From positions 1,860,001-1,924,000 of the forward strand of contig JAWWNJ010000024.1 of assembly GCA_037176885.1 (NCBI GenBank): a DNA stretch of 64,000 nucleotides, written 5' to 3'. Under the pieces are notes generated by a model that was not told where the DNA came from, did no database searches, and saw only the letters and a list, made by a program, of their open reading frames with translations. Positions 43,124-54,502 of the stretch are shown in pieces. Each line of letters begins with the position of its first letter. Position 1 is the stretch's first letter. Position numbers and translations under genes: made by a program. The DNA comes from Favolaschia claudopus (taxonomy: Eukaryota; Basidiomycota; Agaricomycetes; Agaricales; Mycenaceae).

Positions 43124-43192
43124 TCATTCACACCTCGCCTTTTTGCGTCCTTTTTGCTTTCCTTTTTGCCTTCCTTTTTGCTCATTTTGCAT
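43124..43192 (-). repeat. CTTTTTGC-type short tandem repeat
   Basis: Three to four units of roughly CTTTTTGCxTTC between TTCACACCTCGCC and CTCATTTTGC. A Lys-rich 98-aa minus-strand frame (42889-43185) over it is not supported as a gene. A related A/G-rich tract with GTTCACACAT ends lies at 45407-45631. Confidence 0.5.
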
Positions 43193-43250
43193 TTTGGTCA
43201 AAAAAGCTCGGTAGAACTTCTTTCTTTTTGTAACCTTTACCTCTTTGCTA

Positions 43251-45289
43251 TGGCGGTCAATGTGCTGTTTTAATCAAAACCTGATATATCGCGATTTTGC
43301 GAGTATAGAGTGTGAGCTGAAGAAAAATATCCAGAGTGAGCAGAAACCAATATCTGCTTTTGAAGGTCGGATATATATTTTGGAGAAGAAGTATATAGAA
43401 AATTGAGCTCACAAGAAAAATATATCCCGAGGTTGGTGAAAGATATAGAAGTGAGGTGCGAGGCTGTGCTAACCCTAATGATCGCTGTCTTAATGCGGTT
43501 GTCCGCCGGCAGGACCCGGGCGCAATCTGATGTCCCACCCAAAAAGGAAATTCAACTCGTTTGTCAAGTGTTCGAGGTCAGACCTGCACCAGTGGGTTGA
43601 ATGTATGAACTAATGAGACATAGACACCTTCCCTACATCAAAATACCCCAAAATTGACAGCTTCAGGCCTTAGGGCAAGATATTTCAGTCAGCTTTGGCC
43701 CAATTCTAAGGTAGACGCCATCCACCCTCGACGAACATCACATGATATTGCCTTTTTCGGCGGACTTCAGTCAAACCCCTCCGTTCCATACCTTGTAGTG
43801 TGAATTGAGCAAAATCCCTCGACCAAATCCTGCATTTTGTTCCTATCTTTATTTCTCTCAGTTGTGTCCAGATGATCTACGAGGTATTGAACGACTAGTT
43901 CCCGATTCAATGAGGCTGATGCCAAAGGTGACTTGAGAGTGACTCCGATTGTGACACAGGGTCACGGAAACTTATTTGTGAAACTCAGCCTCGGAAAGGC
44001 CAGCTATAGCCTTGGAATTTCGTTGGGTACTAAATAGCATGTATAAAATAAATTTGGTCGAGGGATTCTGCTCAATTCACACTACAAGGTATGGAACGGA
44101 GGGGTTTGACTGAAGTCCGCCGAAAAAGGCAATATCATGTGATGTTCGTCGTGGATGGCGTCTACCTTACAACTGTGCAAGACAGAGTTTTCTTAGTAAG
44201 GATACTGAACATAGTGTACTTATGTGTCGGCAATGTCTTTTCCCTCGACCACCCTCCAGACAGTGTCACAGCAATGGAAAGGCTGTCAAGCTTCACCCGG
44301 GTCTTGCCGGCGGACAACCGCATTGAGACAGCGATCATTAGGGTTAGCACAGCCTCTCACCTCACTTCTATATCTTTCACCAACCTCGGGATATATTTTT
44401 CTTGTGAGCTCAACTTTCTATATACTTCTTCTCCAAAATATATATCCGACCTTCAAAAGCAGATATTGGTTTCTGCTCACCCTGGATATTTTTCTTCAAC
44501 TCACTCTATATGGATAATTCTATCCAGAAACCCGGGTTTCCGAATCTTTATGTAGAAACCCGGGGTTCAAGAACCCTTCCAATTTGGGAACGTGATTGCC
44601 CCAGTCTGCCGACTCGGCGGCAGGCGCGGCAACAATGCTGAGGGTTGGTTTGACCTTCTCAGACGCTTTTGTTTGTCGCCGCAGCATTAATTCCCAGTTG
44701 CATAGGTCTCAGATTGCCAGGGCCCATCCCATCTTCGTGGCTCCGAGATTGCCGTGTGCATGCCGACCAGGTCGTTGTTTCCGCACCCGACGACCCTAGC
44801 AGCCTCGCAATTAGCATAAAGCCTGCGGCAATATTGTGGTCACTCGTCTGCTGCTTCTGGATGCCTCGAATGAGGCTCAAAGCAAGATATAACTGTGCTC
44901 CGTTAGACATCAGGGCTGTGCCGAGCGTTCGGGATCGGCTGCTTCTCCGGCATATTCGCAGAGTCGACGGGAACTCACAGTGAAGAACAATGAACAACCC
45001 GTCGAATTTTGGAAGGCGACATGGTACCCACAATCTTCGTCTGAATGCAAGAAATAACGAAGACGGTGTTGCCGACCAGCCTGCTTATGTTCGCTGATGC
45101 CATCGAATCGACGTAAGTGGGTTTCTGTCCAGAATCTGTTAAAGTTTGTGCGGGGGGTTTCTGCAATATTGCCTTATATGGGGAGGGTTTCTACCTGCAC
45201 CCCGGGTTTCTCAACAGAATTATCCCACTCTATATACTCGCAAAATCGCGATATTTCAGGTTTTGATTAAAACAGCACATTGACCGCCA
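43251..45289. mobile_element. TA-flanked long fold-back element, host of a nested insertion
   Basis: Ends TGGCGGTCAATGTGCTG and complement (to 45289) are flanked by TA at 43249-43250 and 45290-45291. Left arm 43251-43530 pairs with 44290-44511 plus 45226-45289, the right arm being split by the nested element. Further inner pairing links 43720-43835 with 44050-44165. Without the insertion the element is about 1.3 kb, almost entirely inverted arms, and has no coding capacity. Confidence 0.82.
44512..45225. mobile_element. Nested element with 10-bp target duplication
   Basis: Sits inside the right arm of the 43251 element. CACTCTATAT occurs directly on both sides (44502-44511 and 45226-45235), a 10-bp target duplication. 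Ends are GGATAATTCT...AGAAACCCGGG and the complement CCCGGGTTTCT...AGAATTATCC. A 9-11-bp duplication suggests a Mutator-like (MULE) origin, but no transposase is present; the 124-aa frame inside (44659-45033, minus) is not recognisable. Confidence 0.72.
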
Positions 45290-45406
45290 TACTTTACACC
45301 TCTGAATAGGAAAGTCAACATGTACTTGGCAAGGAATGAAAGGAATGTGAAAAAGGAAGAAAGTCGAGTTGAAAAATGGAGGTAAAAAGGGAGTTCCGAG
45401 CGGGGC

Positions 45407-45631
45407 GTTCACACATTCCTTTTGGCAGCCCATTTATTGCTCCCATTTTTCTACCATTTTAGCCAAAACTGTACAGTTGGTCCCATCTTTTTTTCATAGA
45501 TCTTCCCTCTTTAACCATCAGATTGGAAAAGGCAAAAAAAACTGGGCAAAAAACGAAGAGAATACCAAAAACAGCGAAAAAGGGAGTGAAAAAGGGAGCG
45601 AAAAAGGAGAGGAAAAAGGGATGTGTGAACA
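45407..45631. repeat. Small inverted-repeat element with AAAAAGGGAG tandem units
   Basis: GTTCACACATTCCT at 45407-45420 is the near-complement of AGGGATGTGTGAAC at 45618-45631. Between them, 45570-45620 holds tandem GAAAAAGGGAG-like units that translate as Glu-Lys-Gly-Ser repeats. Looks like a tiny MITE; no target duplication was identified. Confidence 0.45.
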
Positions 45632-45792
45632 ACCCTGATAAGTAGTGTTGGTGGACAGTGTTGAGTTCGACATGGTGATGTCTGTTTCTTCAGATACTAG
45701 TAGACACAGTGCGGAGAAGCGGAATGGTTGGTAAAAAGAAGTTGAACCACTCAAAAGATGTGTTGGAAAAAACACAACACCAGAAGGGCGAA

Positions 45793-45890
45793 GGTCGCGC
45801 CCGGAATCGAACCGGGGTTGCCAGAAGTTCCGGATTCGTGCTTGAAATATTCATCAGAATCTGGAGTGATAACCGCTACACTACGCAACC
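45793..45890 (-). tRNA. tRNA-Gln (anticodon CUG) with a 27-nt intron
   Basis: Acceptor arms GGTTGCG/CGCGACC pair (one T-G), D-arm GTGTAGCGGTTATCAC, anticodon stem CCAGA/TCTGG, variable CAAC, T-arm CCCGG-TTCGAAT-CCGGG. The anticodon loop starts TTCTGA, giving anticodon CTG, and 27 extra bases after position 37 form a canonical tRNA intron; the mature length is 71 nt before CCA. Internal A and B boxes are in place. Six T on the minus strand at about 45767-45772 can terminate Pol III. Confidence 0.92.
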
Positions 45891-46353
45891 AGTTGCTATT
45901 GATCGGGATTATATAGTCTGGACTGAGAGGAGGGATAAGTAATGCAACATAGACTGGCAGCCCTTTTCTGGCTTTCGTGCTTGTGCTTGTGTGAAGAACG
46001 AATCTTATACATGTACAGCCATTGTGGTTTTGCATTGATTTATTTATGCGGATTTCAGAGATTATATATACAGCAGGTAACGATTCGGAGGTCTAGATAG
46101 GTAGATTGAACCAGAGCGGAGAAGGAATTCGGAGAATTGAATTGGATTGGATTTGTTTGTTGGTTGAATTGGTACATACTACACTTGGCTGCCCGCCCCA
46201 ATACGCACTGCGCTTCGCCGCTAACACTGGACCTGGAAGGCTGAAACACGCCCCAACGCCCCAATTGAACGCCACTCCGAATTTCGGACAAATTCTCGAG
46301 AGACAAGACAGTGTCGTAAAAGAGATACTTGAGAGATACGGGGGTGAGGCGGA
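45891..46353. other. Intergenic, 3' flank of MMS2
   Basis: No gene seen. Minus-strand frames that run through here and into the MMS2 last intron are shadows. Confidence 0.5.
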
Positions 46354-47289
46354 CTAGAACATGCTGCCCTCTGGCGGCTGGGGGAGTTTGCGGTTGGTGG
46401 GGGTTGCCATTTCTCTGGAGAAGAGTGAGCCAAGTTGTGAGAAAAAGAAGAGGATTTTGAAAGTAAGAGGACGGGAGATGGGGAAGGAAAAGAAGATGGT
46501 GGTAGACGGGGGACGGAAGCGAAGGGAAGATGGTAGACGGGAGAAAAGGGAATAACCCAAAAAAGAAAGACAAACGAAAAGAAGATGGTAGACGGGAACG
46601 CAAACAAAGAAGAGGGAGATGTAAGAAGTAATATGAAGAGGAAGCGAAGAGACGTGTAGGAGGTAAGAGGAATATGAAGAAGACAAACGAAAAGAAGACA
46701 ATAAAAAACGCAAACGAAAAGACAAACGCGAACAAGAAACTTACTTGCGTATCTCGACCAAAACGGTCTCGAGGCTGCTCGCGCGGGACCAGGACGCGAG
46801 GACGGGGAGGCGGGAGGGGTCGACGGAGCCGTCGGATTGGGAGACGAAGGGGAGGTTGACGCGGGAGAGGAACTGCGTTTCTGGTCACTATCTAACAATT
46901 ATCTCTTTACTCGACGCAACGCACCTGCACAACCGGCGGCCTCTCCGGATAACTATCCCCACACGTAATCTTCAGACTATAAATCCTGTTCTCATGGACG
47001 GTGTGGCCGGGGCCGATGATGGTGCCGTTCCAGGAGGACATCATGATGTCGTCTGAGTCTTCGAGGCCGTAGGAGCAGGAGCCGTCGCCGATGCCTTTTT
47101 CGCCTTTTTCGAGCTCTTCGAGGAGGCGGAAGTTGCGGGGGACTGTGAAGTTATCATGTTATTGGGGTAGATTGGGTAGAGGAAGGGAAGAGAGGTGGAG
47201 AGGGAGGGGGAATGGGGAATGGGGAATGGGAGGGATGGGAGCGAGAAGGGCGGGAGGGGCGGGAGGAACGAGGACGCACCCTTGGCCAT
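46354..47289 (-). CDS. MMS2: Ubiquitin-conjugating enzyme variant Mms2 (UEV)
   Basis: Catalytically inactive E2 variant that pairs with Ubc13 to build Lys63-linked ubiquitin chains on PCNA during error-free post-replication repair. Model complement(join(46354..46414, 46745..46872, 46925..47142, 47280..47289)) closes at 138 aa, the family's length. It reads [21 protein letters not shown], then [20 protein letters not shown], then [19 protein letters not shown], and ends [13 protein letters not shown], all nearly invariant in Mms2/UEV1; the active-site Cys region of true E2s is absent, as expected. The first exon is only 10 nt and the last intron is 330 nt with GA/CT-rich text, which explains long shadow frames there. 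Divergent from HSE1. Confidence 0.95.
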
Positions 47290-47295
47290 TGCTGC

Positions 47296-47365
47296 GATGG
47301 ACTGGATGTGGATGGATGGGATGGGATGGATGGATGAGGATGGATTAGATGGGTGGGTGGGTGAC
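47296..47365 (+). repeat. GGATG/GGGTG minisatellite in the divergent promoter
   Basis: Degenerate GATGG repeats immediately upstream of the MMS2 ATG, between MMS2 (-) and HSE1 (+). Simple repeat; may affect either promoter but there is no direct evidence. Confidence 0.7.
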
Positions 47366-47519
47366 AGTGACGAAGGTGTGACGGACGGGTGTGACGTATT
47401 CCGCGCACTGCTCTGCGCAGGCTACTCCATCTTAGACTTCCTCCTCCTCCTCGTCGCCCTCACCTCTCGGGCTCATCATCCCGCCAACGAGTTACGAGTA
47501 ACCACAACCAACCACCACC

Positions 47520-50500
47520 ATGTTCGGCGCCTCCCCCGCAAATCCCTACGACGACATCGTCGCCAAAACCACCGACGAGCACCTCACCTCGGAAAACTGG
47601 GAGCTCATCCTCAACCTCTGCGACAAGGTCGCGGACTCCTCCGACCCCGGCTCCGCCGCGCACGACGTCATCGCGTCCCTGCTGAAGCGGCTAGCCCATA
47701 GGAACCCTAATGTGCAGCTGTATGCGCTGAGCGTGGCGGAGGCGCTGGGGAAGAATTGCGGGGTGGAGGTGCATCGGGAGTTGGCAAGTCGGGCGTGGAC
47801 GGGGGGCGTGGAGAGGGTTGTTACGGATAGGGTGAGTGCGAATTTCTGTTTTCTGAGGTTTTGGTGCATTTGTTTCCGATGAAGTGGGTTGGAGGGTTAG
47901 AGGACGAGAGGACGGGAGTTGGGCGACGGACGCTCCGCTGGACCTGCGTTGACGCCCTACGCCGTACCCTTGAGCCTGCGACTGCGTCGGTGATGCTGCG
48001 GTCTCAGTCATTCCCGCAATGCGGCGCTGCGGATCTACACCCTCCCTGCTTCCTGGACGCACCATCCCTTGCCTGCGACAGCCTCCGTCTGTGTGCGCCG
48101 CATCTCTCTCGTTTCTCTCAATGCTACATGCATGCAATGGATCGTCGTCGTCCGTTGTGCGGCGTGCCGTCTTTCCGATGCTATTAAGCTCGCTTCGTTT
48201 TCGCCAGCGGGTGTGCCACTCGAGGCGCGCGCCCCCCCACGCACCGCTGCCCCTACTTTGATTTCATGGGAGCTCTGACGTTGACTGATTTCATTGGGGG
48301 ACTCCTGCGCGACCTTACCATTCCTGCTTCTGTCTGCTCGTCGGAGCTGCGGGAGAGGTACTGCATGCAGGATAGGTGTAGACTCTAGGGTCATCGCGCT
48401 CTTTTCGTCTGCGCTCCTCTTGTATCTGCGGCTCGGCACACACCGCCAGCTGCTCCTCATCCTTATTGGAATGGGTTCTGGCCTTGTCGTCTCTACGTCT
48501 CAAACCTTTCTTTTCTTTACATCGAGGCGCCGCGATGAGAAGAGCTCAAACTCTGCGGCGGTTGGCGCGATGTGGTTTCTATCTATCTACTGGGGCTTCA
48601 CCATACGGCGGTGGCTTGCATGTATATCTCTCTCTTCTTTCAAGTATTCAAAGCCGGAAACAATTAACTGATTTTACTCCCATCTTTCCTCAGAACACAC
48701 ACACCCGCGTCCGCACCCGCGCCCTCGCCCTCGTCGCCCAATGGACCGCCGACTTCGCGGACGATCCGACGCTGGGGATCATGCAGGAGTGTTATGAGGG
48801 GTTGAAGGCGAAGAGTGAGTGGTGTGCTTCCTTCCTCTATTTTATTCTCTTTCTTTCGATTTCCGATTTCCCTTTCCCTCGCTCCTATTTACTTCCTTGC
48901 CTTACTCGTCCTTCTTCCCGCTTCTTTCTTACTTAATTACACTTCACGGTTTCTTACTTTCTCACGTACACTCCCTTCTTTCTTTCTCCCTTACTCTCGT
49001 TTCTCTTCCTCCCTCTTCACCCTCCCACCCTTGCTCCTCCCCCCTCCTTCACGATCGAAGTAAAACCGAAGTAACGCGACTTACCTCCCGCTCCAACAGA
49101 CTACACCTACACCCCGCCAGACGACCCCGCGCCGCCGGCGGTGGACGACGCGATCCGGAGAAGAGAGGAGGAGGAGCTGCAGAGGGTGCTGGAGATGAGT
49201 GTTAAGGATCGTGGGGGGAGGTGAGTTTGAGTTTCGTGCTTCTTTCTCTTTCTTTTTCGATAGGCATACTCTGCGTCCTTGCACATGGACGCGGTACCCC
49301 GCATCTCTGCATGCAAGAGTTGGGACCTCTTTCCCTTTCCCTAGGCCTACTCCGCATCCCTGCATCCAAGGGTCAGGATAATGCTGATTCACTTTGCAGA
49401 CAACCCTATCCATTCGAGGCGGATACCGGGAATGGGGCGGGGTCGTCGTCGGCTGCTGGGGGTGGGGGGTATGCAGGTACGTTTGTCCTCCCTTCATTCC
49501 ACTCATGCTCGGCGTCGTCTGGCAAGAGATATCATAATGCTTACGCGCGTCACAGGAGGATCGTCAGGCGGGTACGTCCCCGCTCAGCGGGATACGCAGA
49601 GGGAGCGGAGTCCGAGTCCCGTACAAACAGCCGACCCCACACCAAGCGCCTCAGCCGCCGCGACGACGGGGATCGTGACGCGCGTGCGGGCGCTGCACCC
49701 CTTCGCGCCCACGGAGCCGGGGGAGCTCGGGTTTGAGCGGGGGGATGTTATTAAGGTGGGTTTGCGTCTTTTTTCTATGCTTTTCTATTTTCTTCCTCTA
49801 TATATGCCTTTCTTCGGTGTCACTCTCTTTATATGTATATTGCTCTTTGAATAACATTTAACGACGCTACAGGTTGTCGACCGCGGGTACAAAGACTGGT
49901 GGCGCGGGCAGCTGAAGGGGCGGACGGGGATCTTTCCGGTTAATTATGTGGTATGTCTTCTCTTCCTTCCTTCCTTCCTCTTCATCCCTCATCTCTCATC
50001 TCCCCGCTCCTTCCTTTACTTCTTCTTCTTCTTCTTCGCCCACTTATTCACTTATCGCTAATTTATCTTCTCTACTTTTAGGAACCCCTCCCCGAACCCA
50101 CCCCCGCCGAGCTCGCCGCGGAAGCCTCGCAGGAAGCCGCGGTCTTCGCGCAGGCGGTGAACGTGGAGAAGCTGCTGAATATGCTGCGGGCGCTGGACCC
50201 GGGGAAGGGGGATAATTTGGCGGAGGATGAGGAGATTCAGGTGGGTTTCGTCCTTTGTTTCGAGTGGTTTCAGGGGGTTTAGGGGATGGGGTCCTGTGAT
50301 CCCGTTTGCGTCTGCGTGAGATCAAAGGGAGTAGGAAAGAAAGGTCTTCCGATGTCGGGAGGGCTTGAGGCGGAGGTTTGGGCTGTATCAAGGCTGCTCG
50401 ATCATCTTGAGAGACGATGTTTCTGCTCTCGGGCAATGACGATGTGATGTCTCTGCTCGAGAGGCTCGTGGCCTTGTCCTGCTTTTGTCTCCTCGTCCAC

Positions 50501-52155
50501 ATGTTCTTCTGCTAACATCTTGTTTCGCACGTAGGAGCTCTACCGCTCATGCATGGCACTACGACCCAAGATCGTCAAGCTCATCGATAAGTACAGCCAG
50601 AAACGGGGTACGCTCTCGTCTCCTTACCTATCTTTCTTTCTTCGTTTCGTATCTCGTCATTAACCTGGGCCACTTTCTTTCAGCCGACCTCGTCTCGATG
50701 AACGAAACCTTCGTACGCGCGCGCACGATCTTCGACCGCATGATGGAGGAAAGCCTCGCGCGGCACTCGGGGTACGCTGCTCAAGCTCAGCAGCAGGGCG
50801 CGTGGGGCGGGTATCCGGATGCGGCGGCATATGCGTATGCTCAGGCGCAGCAGGGTCAGCAGGGACAGGGTCAGGCGGCGTATGGGGTGTATGGGCCGCA
50901 GGGGCCGACGCCGTATCCTGCTCAGCAGCAGCAGCAAGGGGGTGGTGGTGCGTATCCTGGGCAGCAGGGGTATCAGCAGCCGCAGCCCGCCCAGCAGCAG
51001 GGTTATCCCGCTCAGGCGCAGCAGCAGCAGCAGCAGCAGGGTCCGACGCCGTACCCGGCTCAGCAACAGCAGCAGCAGTCTCAGGGATATCCTGCCCAGC
51101 AGGCGCAAGCACAGCCGACGCCTTACCAGCAGCCGGCGCAACAAGCTCAGGCGCAGCCTATTCAACAGCAACAACAACCTCAGCAGCAACCCCAGCCAGC
51201 TCAACAACAGCAACCCGCTGCTCAGCAGCCCGTTGTGGAGCAGCAGCCGCAGCCGCAGCCTGAGCCCCAGCAGGCGCAACAGCAACAAGCACAACAACAA
51301 GCAACGACGCAGCAACAACAGGTGCAGCAGCAAATCCAGCAACAGCAGCAGCAGGGCGGGCCGCCGTACGTGTACGATCCGGCGACGACGTACGCGGACC
51401 CGAATGTGCAGGCGTGGGCGCAGTATTATGCGGCGGGGGGGACGGATGCGGCGGGGAGTGTGTATTTTATTAGTGTGCCGGGGATTACGGATACGCCTCC
51501 GCCGGCGCAGGCTGCCCCAGCTCAAGCGGTTCAGGAGCAGCAGCAGCAGCCCATTCAGCAACAGCAGCAGCAGCCCGCCCAGCAACAGCAACCCGTTCAG
51601 CAGCAGCAGCCAGCACCGGCTCAGCAGGTGCAGCCTCAGCCCCAGCTCCAACACCAAAACAGCATCGGTAGCGTTTCGTCGTTGACGAGTCCTATCGACG
51701 ACGACGACGACCCGGGCTACCTCCCCGATCCATACGCCAATCAGCTGCCCGATCCTTACGCCAACCAGCCCGAATATGCTAACGCGCCGGCTCAGCAGCC
51801 GCAACAAGCGTACCCGAACCCGCACGCGGGGCCGACGAGTCCCGGCGGAAGCGGCAGTGAGCTTGCGCATGCGCTGGGGCCGCAGGGGCAGGGGCAGGGA
51901 CAGTATGGGGGGTACGGGCTCGCGGATCCGGGGAGCCCGGGTGGGTCATCGGGGTTCGCGCAGCCGCAGATTCAGAGGCAGGGGTTTAGTCTTACGGATC
52001 CAGGGAGCGCTGCGGCGGTGCCGGGGAGTCCGGTTGCTGAGGCGTCGGGGACGCCGTCGTGGGTTCTGCCGAAGAAGAGTCCGAATCCGAATGCGAGGGG
52101 GGCGGGTGGGGGTGGGGCGGGGATTGCGGGGCAGTTTGCGGGGATGCAGGTGTGA
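47520..52155 (+). CDS. HSE1: ESCRT-0 subunit Hse1 (STAM homologue)
   Basis: Endosomal sorting component that with Vps27 binds ubiquitinated cargo. Model join(47520..47831, 48694..48814, 49100..49220, 49400..49476, 49556..49755, 49873..49950, 50082..50240, 50535..50607, 50684..52155) closes at 870 aa. The VHS domain covers about residues 1-145 ([28 protein letters not shown]), a UIM lies near 160-180 ([12 protein letters not shown]) and an SH3 near 245-303 ([21 protein letters not shown]...WWRGQL...GIFPVNYV). A helical core follows ([38 protein letters not shown]), then from about 410 a very long Gln/Ala/Pro-rich tail, longer than in yeast. Introns are unusually long here (862 nt for the first, 285, 179, 294). 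Antisense and alternate-frame ORFs over the CAG tract are shadows. Confidence 0.95.
50830..51660 (+). repeat. CAG/CAA polyglutamine-coding tract
   Basis: Imperfect CAG/CAA trinucleotide repeats encoding the Gln-rich tail of Hse1. Mixed codons keep it from being a pure microsatellite. It generates several long false frames on both strands. Confidence 0.85.
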
Positions 52156-52560
52156 TTAGCCCCACTCGGAAGAGGATGGAAGGGCATGGAATTGCGAAGA
52201 TGAAGAAGAAGAGGCTCGTGGATTGGACTGACTGGACGATCGAATGTATGAAAAAGCTTTCCTCTTTTGTTATGTGTTGCCCGTTCTTACGCATTACATG
52301 TCCTTACATACGTGCTTCGCTGGATACGATACCTATTTATTTTGTTCTTCGAGCATTGAAAGTGTACCGAAGACGATGTCAAGATCGCCGAGACCGAAGC
52401 ACAAATATGGATTACTGTAACGTATCTCTCCCATGAATCAGGTCTATCTTTTCAAACGCGCGATTCACGCCCACCGCAGGCAGTTTGAATGGTCAGTCAT
52501 GACATTGACGTTTTGTTTCGTCTTTTTTCTCTATTCTGTTTGGGCCAAACCTTCGTTGGC
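52156..52560. other. 3' flank of HSE1
   Basis: No gene seen. Probably 3' UTR and intergenic spacer before the F-box-like relic. Confidence 0.5.
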
Positions 52561-54420
52561 GTAACGTGAAAATGCAGGGCAATAATGACAAGCTTCATTC
52601 CAGCGCTTGTCTCTCCAAATCCGACTCTCACTGCCTATCAGATTACGAAGACATTCATCGGAGCCGAAGCTTGGAGAACTTCAGAAAGACCCTCAGAAGG
52701 TTGCTTGTCTGAGGGCGTGATCCCTTACGGCTCGAATATTTCTTCGGCGAAGCCAACAACATCTCTTCTCCAAGATTTCCGTGATTGACTACGAAGGAAC
52801 CATAATCAATCGGGACACCCTCGTTCCTAGCTCACCCCACACTGTCAGTTCTGTGACCCTCTCTCAGAGGCTTTCCGCCCTGCTTCGCAACTCTCCACAT
52901 CTCGTCAAGTACATCCGACATCTGGATTTATGGTACACTTCTACCACGAGGGAGGCGAACTTGGTGCCTCTTGCTTTGTCCGCCCTCACAAAGTTGGAAA
53001 CTTTGTCCCTCACAGACCGATCCACGAATCATTTCCTCTCAATTCGTTGACTCTCCACGTATTCTCTCTTCCGAATATCCGGTGCATCAAACTGACTGGG
53101 TATCGTTTCGCGGACGCATTGCAATTGGAATGAAACACTTCTCAGCCGGGCGAAATGCTTGAAGGAGCTCAGTCTCGCCGCACGGACATCGATTTTGGTT
53201 CAGACGAATTCGTTGTTGACCAGTTCCCAGCTGCGCTGGCCGAAGGCGGGTCCGCGGAAATTGGAATGGGTGGTGGCGACTTGCAGCTGGACAAATTGAC
53301 CTTGATTGCACTGAATGACCAGGTGGTAGGAGATACAGTAAGTATACTCAACTCATTCTCCATTGTCGATATTAATCAAGCATTTGGATTAGGCTCTGGC
53401 TGTTTTCGGTAGTTCTTTCACGGGTTTCTTGCGAGCAAACACTCGGTCAGTTCAGAAATTCACTCTGCAGAGGCGGTACGCAGCATGTTTTCAGTGAGTC
53501 TCCGTAGCTTGCTCAAGGAGATAAGCCTGTTTCTGAATATTCTGTTGAATAGTTTACCCCTCTGAACTCCGAATTCTTGACCCGATGTCCGATTAAATTT
53601 ACGCTCCCTCGAATTCGCAATTGCGGAAGTCGAAACCCTTCTAGGCGTTATTCCGCTGTTAGGTGACTTGCAAGTTGGAACCCGCCAGCGCCTTACAGAT
53701 TCAGATGGTCCGCGTTGAATTTATACGAGCACCCGAAGCATCCGAAATAAACAACCCTAACGAAGTATGGAGAATGCTTGATCAGCTGTAGCCTGTTAAA
53801 GCTTTTACCCGATGGCTTCGTGGTGAAATTTTATGGCGCTTAAGCTTCGGAGGCTACACAAAGCCTGGAAATCCTCAGGAACGCCCTACCGTTGACGTTG
53901 ACTTCCAGTCGCAGATTCATCCGGTCATACACTTCGACGTGGAGAATCTGGTAACGATTGGGCTTTGTTTGCTACTTTACTTATTGTTCGTCAGTACGCG
54001 CCGAGGGGAAATCCACCGCCCCTATCAACCATTGATTTGGGTAAGTTCTCAATATAGTCCCATAGAAGTTGGAGAGTCAAATTACAATATCAGCATCAGC
54101 AGGTATTTAGTGTCGGACATTGCATGCGAAATATCAGTCAACAGTTGCGGTGTCATCACTCGTGGGCATAGCCATTGAAATCCCGGATATTTGACAAGAT
54201 TCCCCTTTAAGTTTGACTCTCATTTCTCTCCGTTTCTCCTGTTCAAGCGAATCGAGTTCTTCGATATTCCGCGGCTTCCGAATCCCAGGCGCCTGAACAC
54301 TTCGCATGCCGTTTTTGCTGCATTTCGTCATGGCAACCATCGTGGATCATCACCGTCCGGCGATCGTTCAGAAGAGAAGCACTCGCGTAGCTTGGCACGA
54401 GGGGTCTGACCAAAGCGAAG
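52561..54420 (+). pseudogene. F-box/LRR-like gene, probably decayed
   Basis: A plus-strand path reads SRRSQQHLFSKISVIDYEG, then LSQRLSALLRNSPHLVKYI, then RHLDLWYTSTTREANLVPL and LSALTKLETLSL, the familiar agaricomycete F-box protein layout (F-box remnant, then leucine-rich strands). Later pieces (FIRAPEASEINNPNEVWRML near 53730; IHFDVENLVTIGL near 53930) are in keeping with the same family. I could not join them without stops, and the F-box core itself is not clean. Either a pseudogene or a gene with exons I cannot resolve. Confidence 0.5.
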
Positions 54421-54502
54421 ATTCGGACACTACATAACGATGTCTATCTGGCAGAATACGACGTCGTCCTCTGACCACTCTCTCCTTCCTCCATGATTCG
54501 CT

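Noticed and set aside
42889..43185. 98-aa Lys-rich minus-strand ORF
   Set aside because: Its N-terminus is translated simple repeat and the rest has no recognisable domain.
43257..44555. Mirror-image ORFs (for example 43270-43542 and 44091-44555) with the same peptide
   Set aside because: They are translations of the inverted arms of the fold-back element, not a gene family.
46055..46898. 225- and 277-aa minus-strand frames
   Set aside because: They read through the pyrimidine-rich last intron of MMS2 and into wrong frames of its exons.
50680..51870. 396-aa Leu/Arg-rich antisense frame and Ser/Arg-rich alternate frames
   Set aside because: Shadows of the CAG/CAA tract in HSE1.
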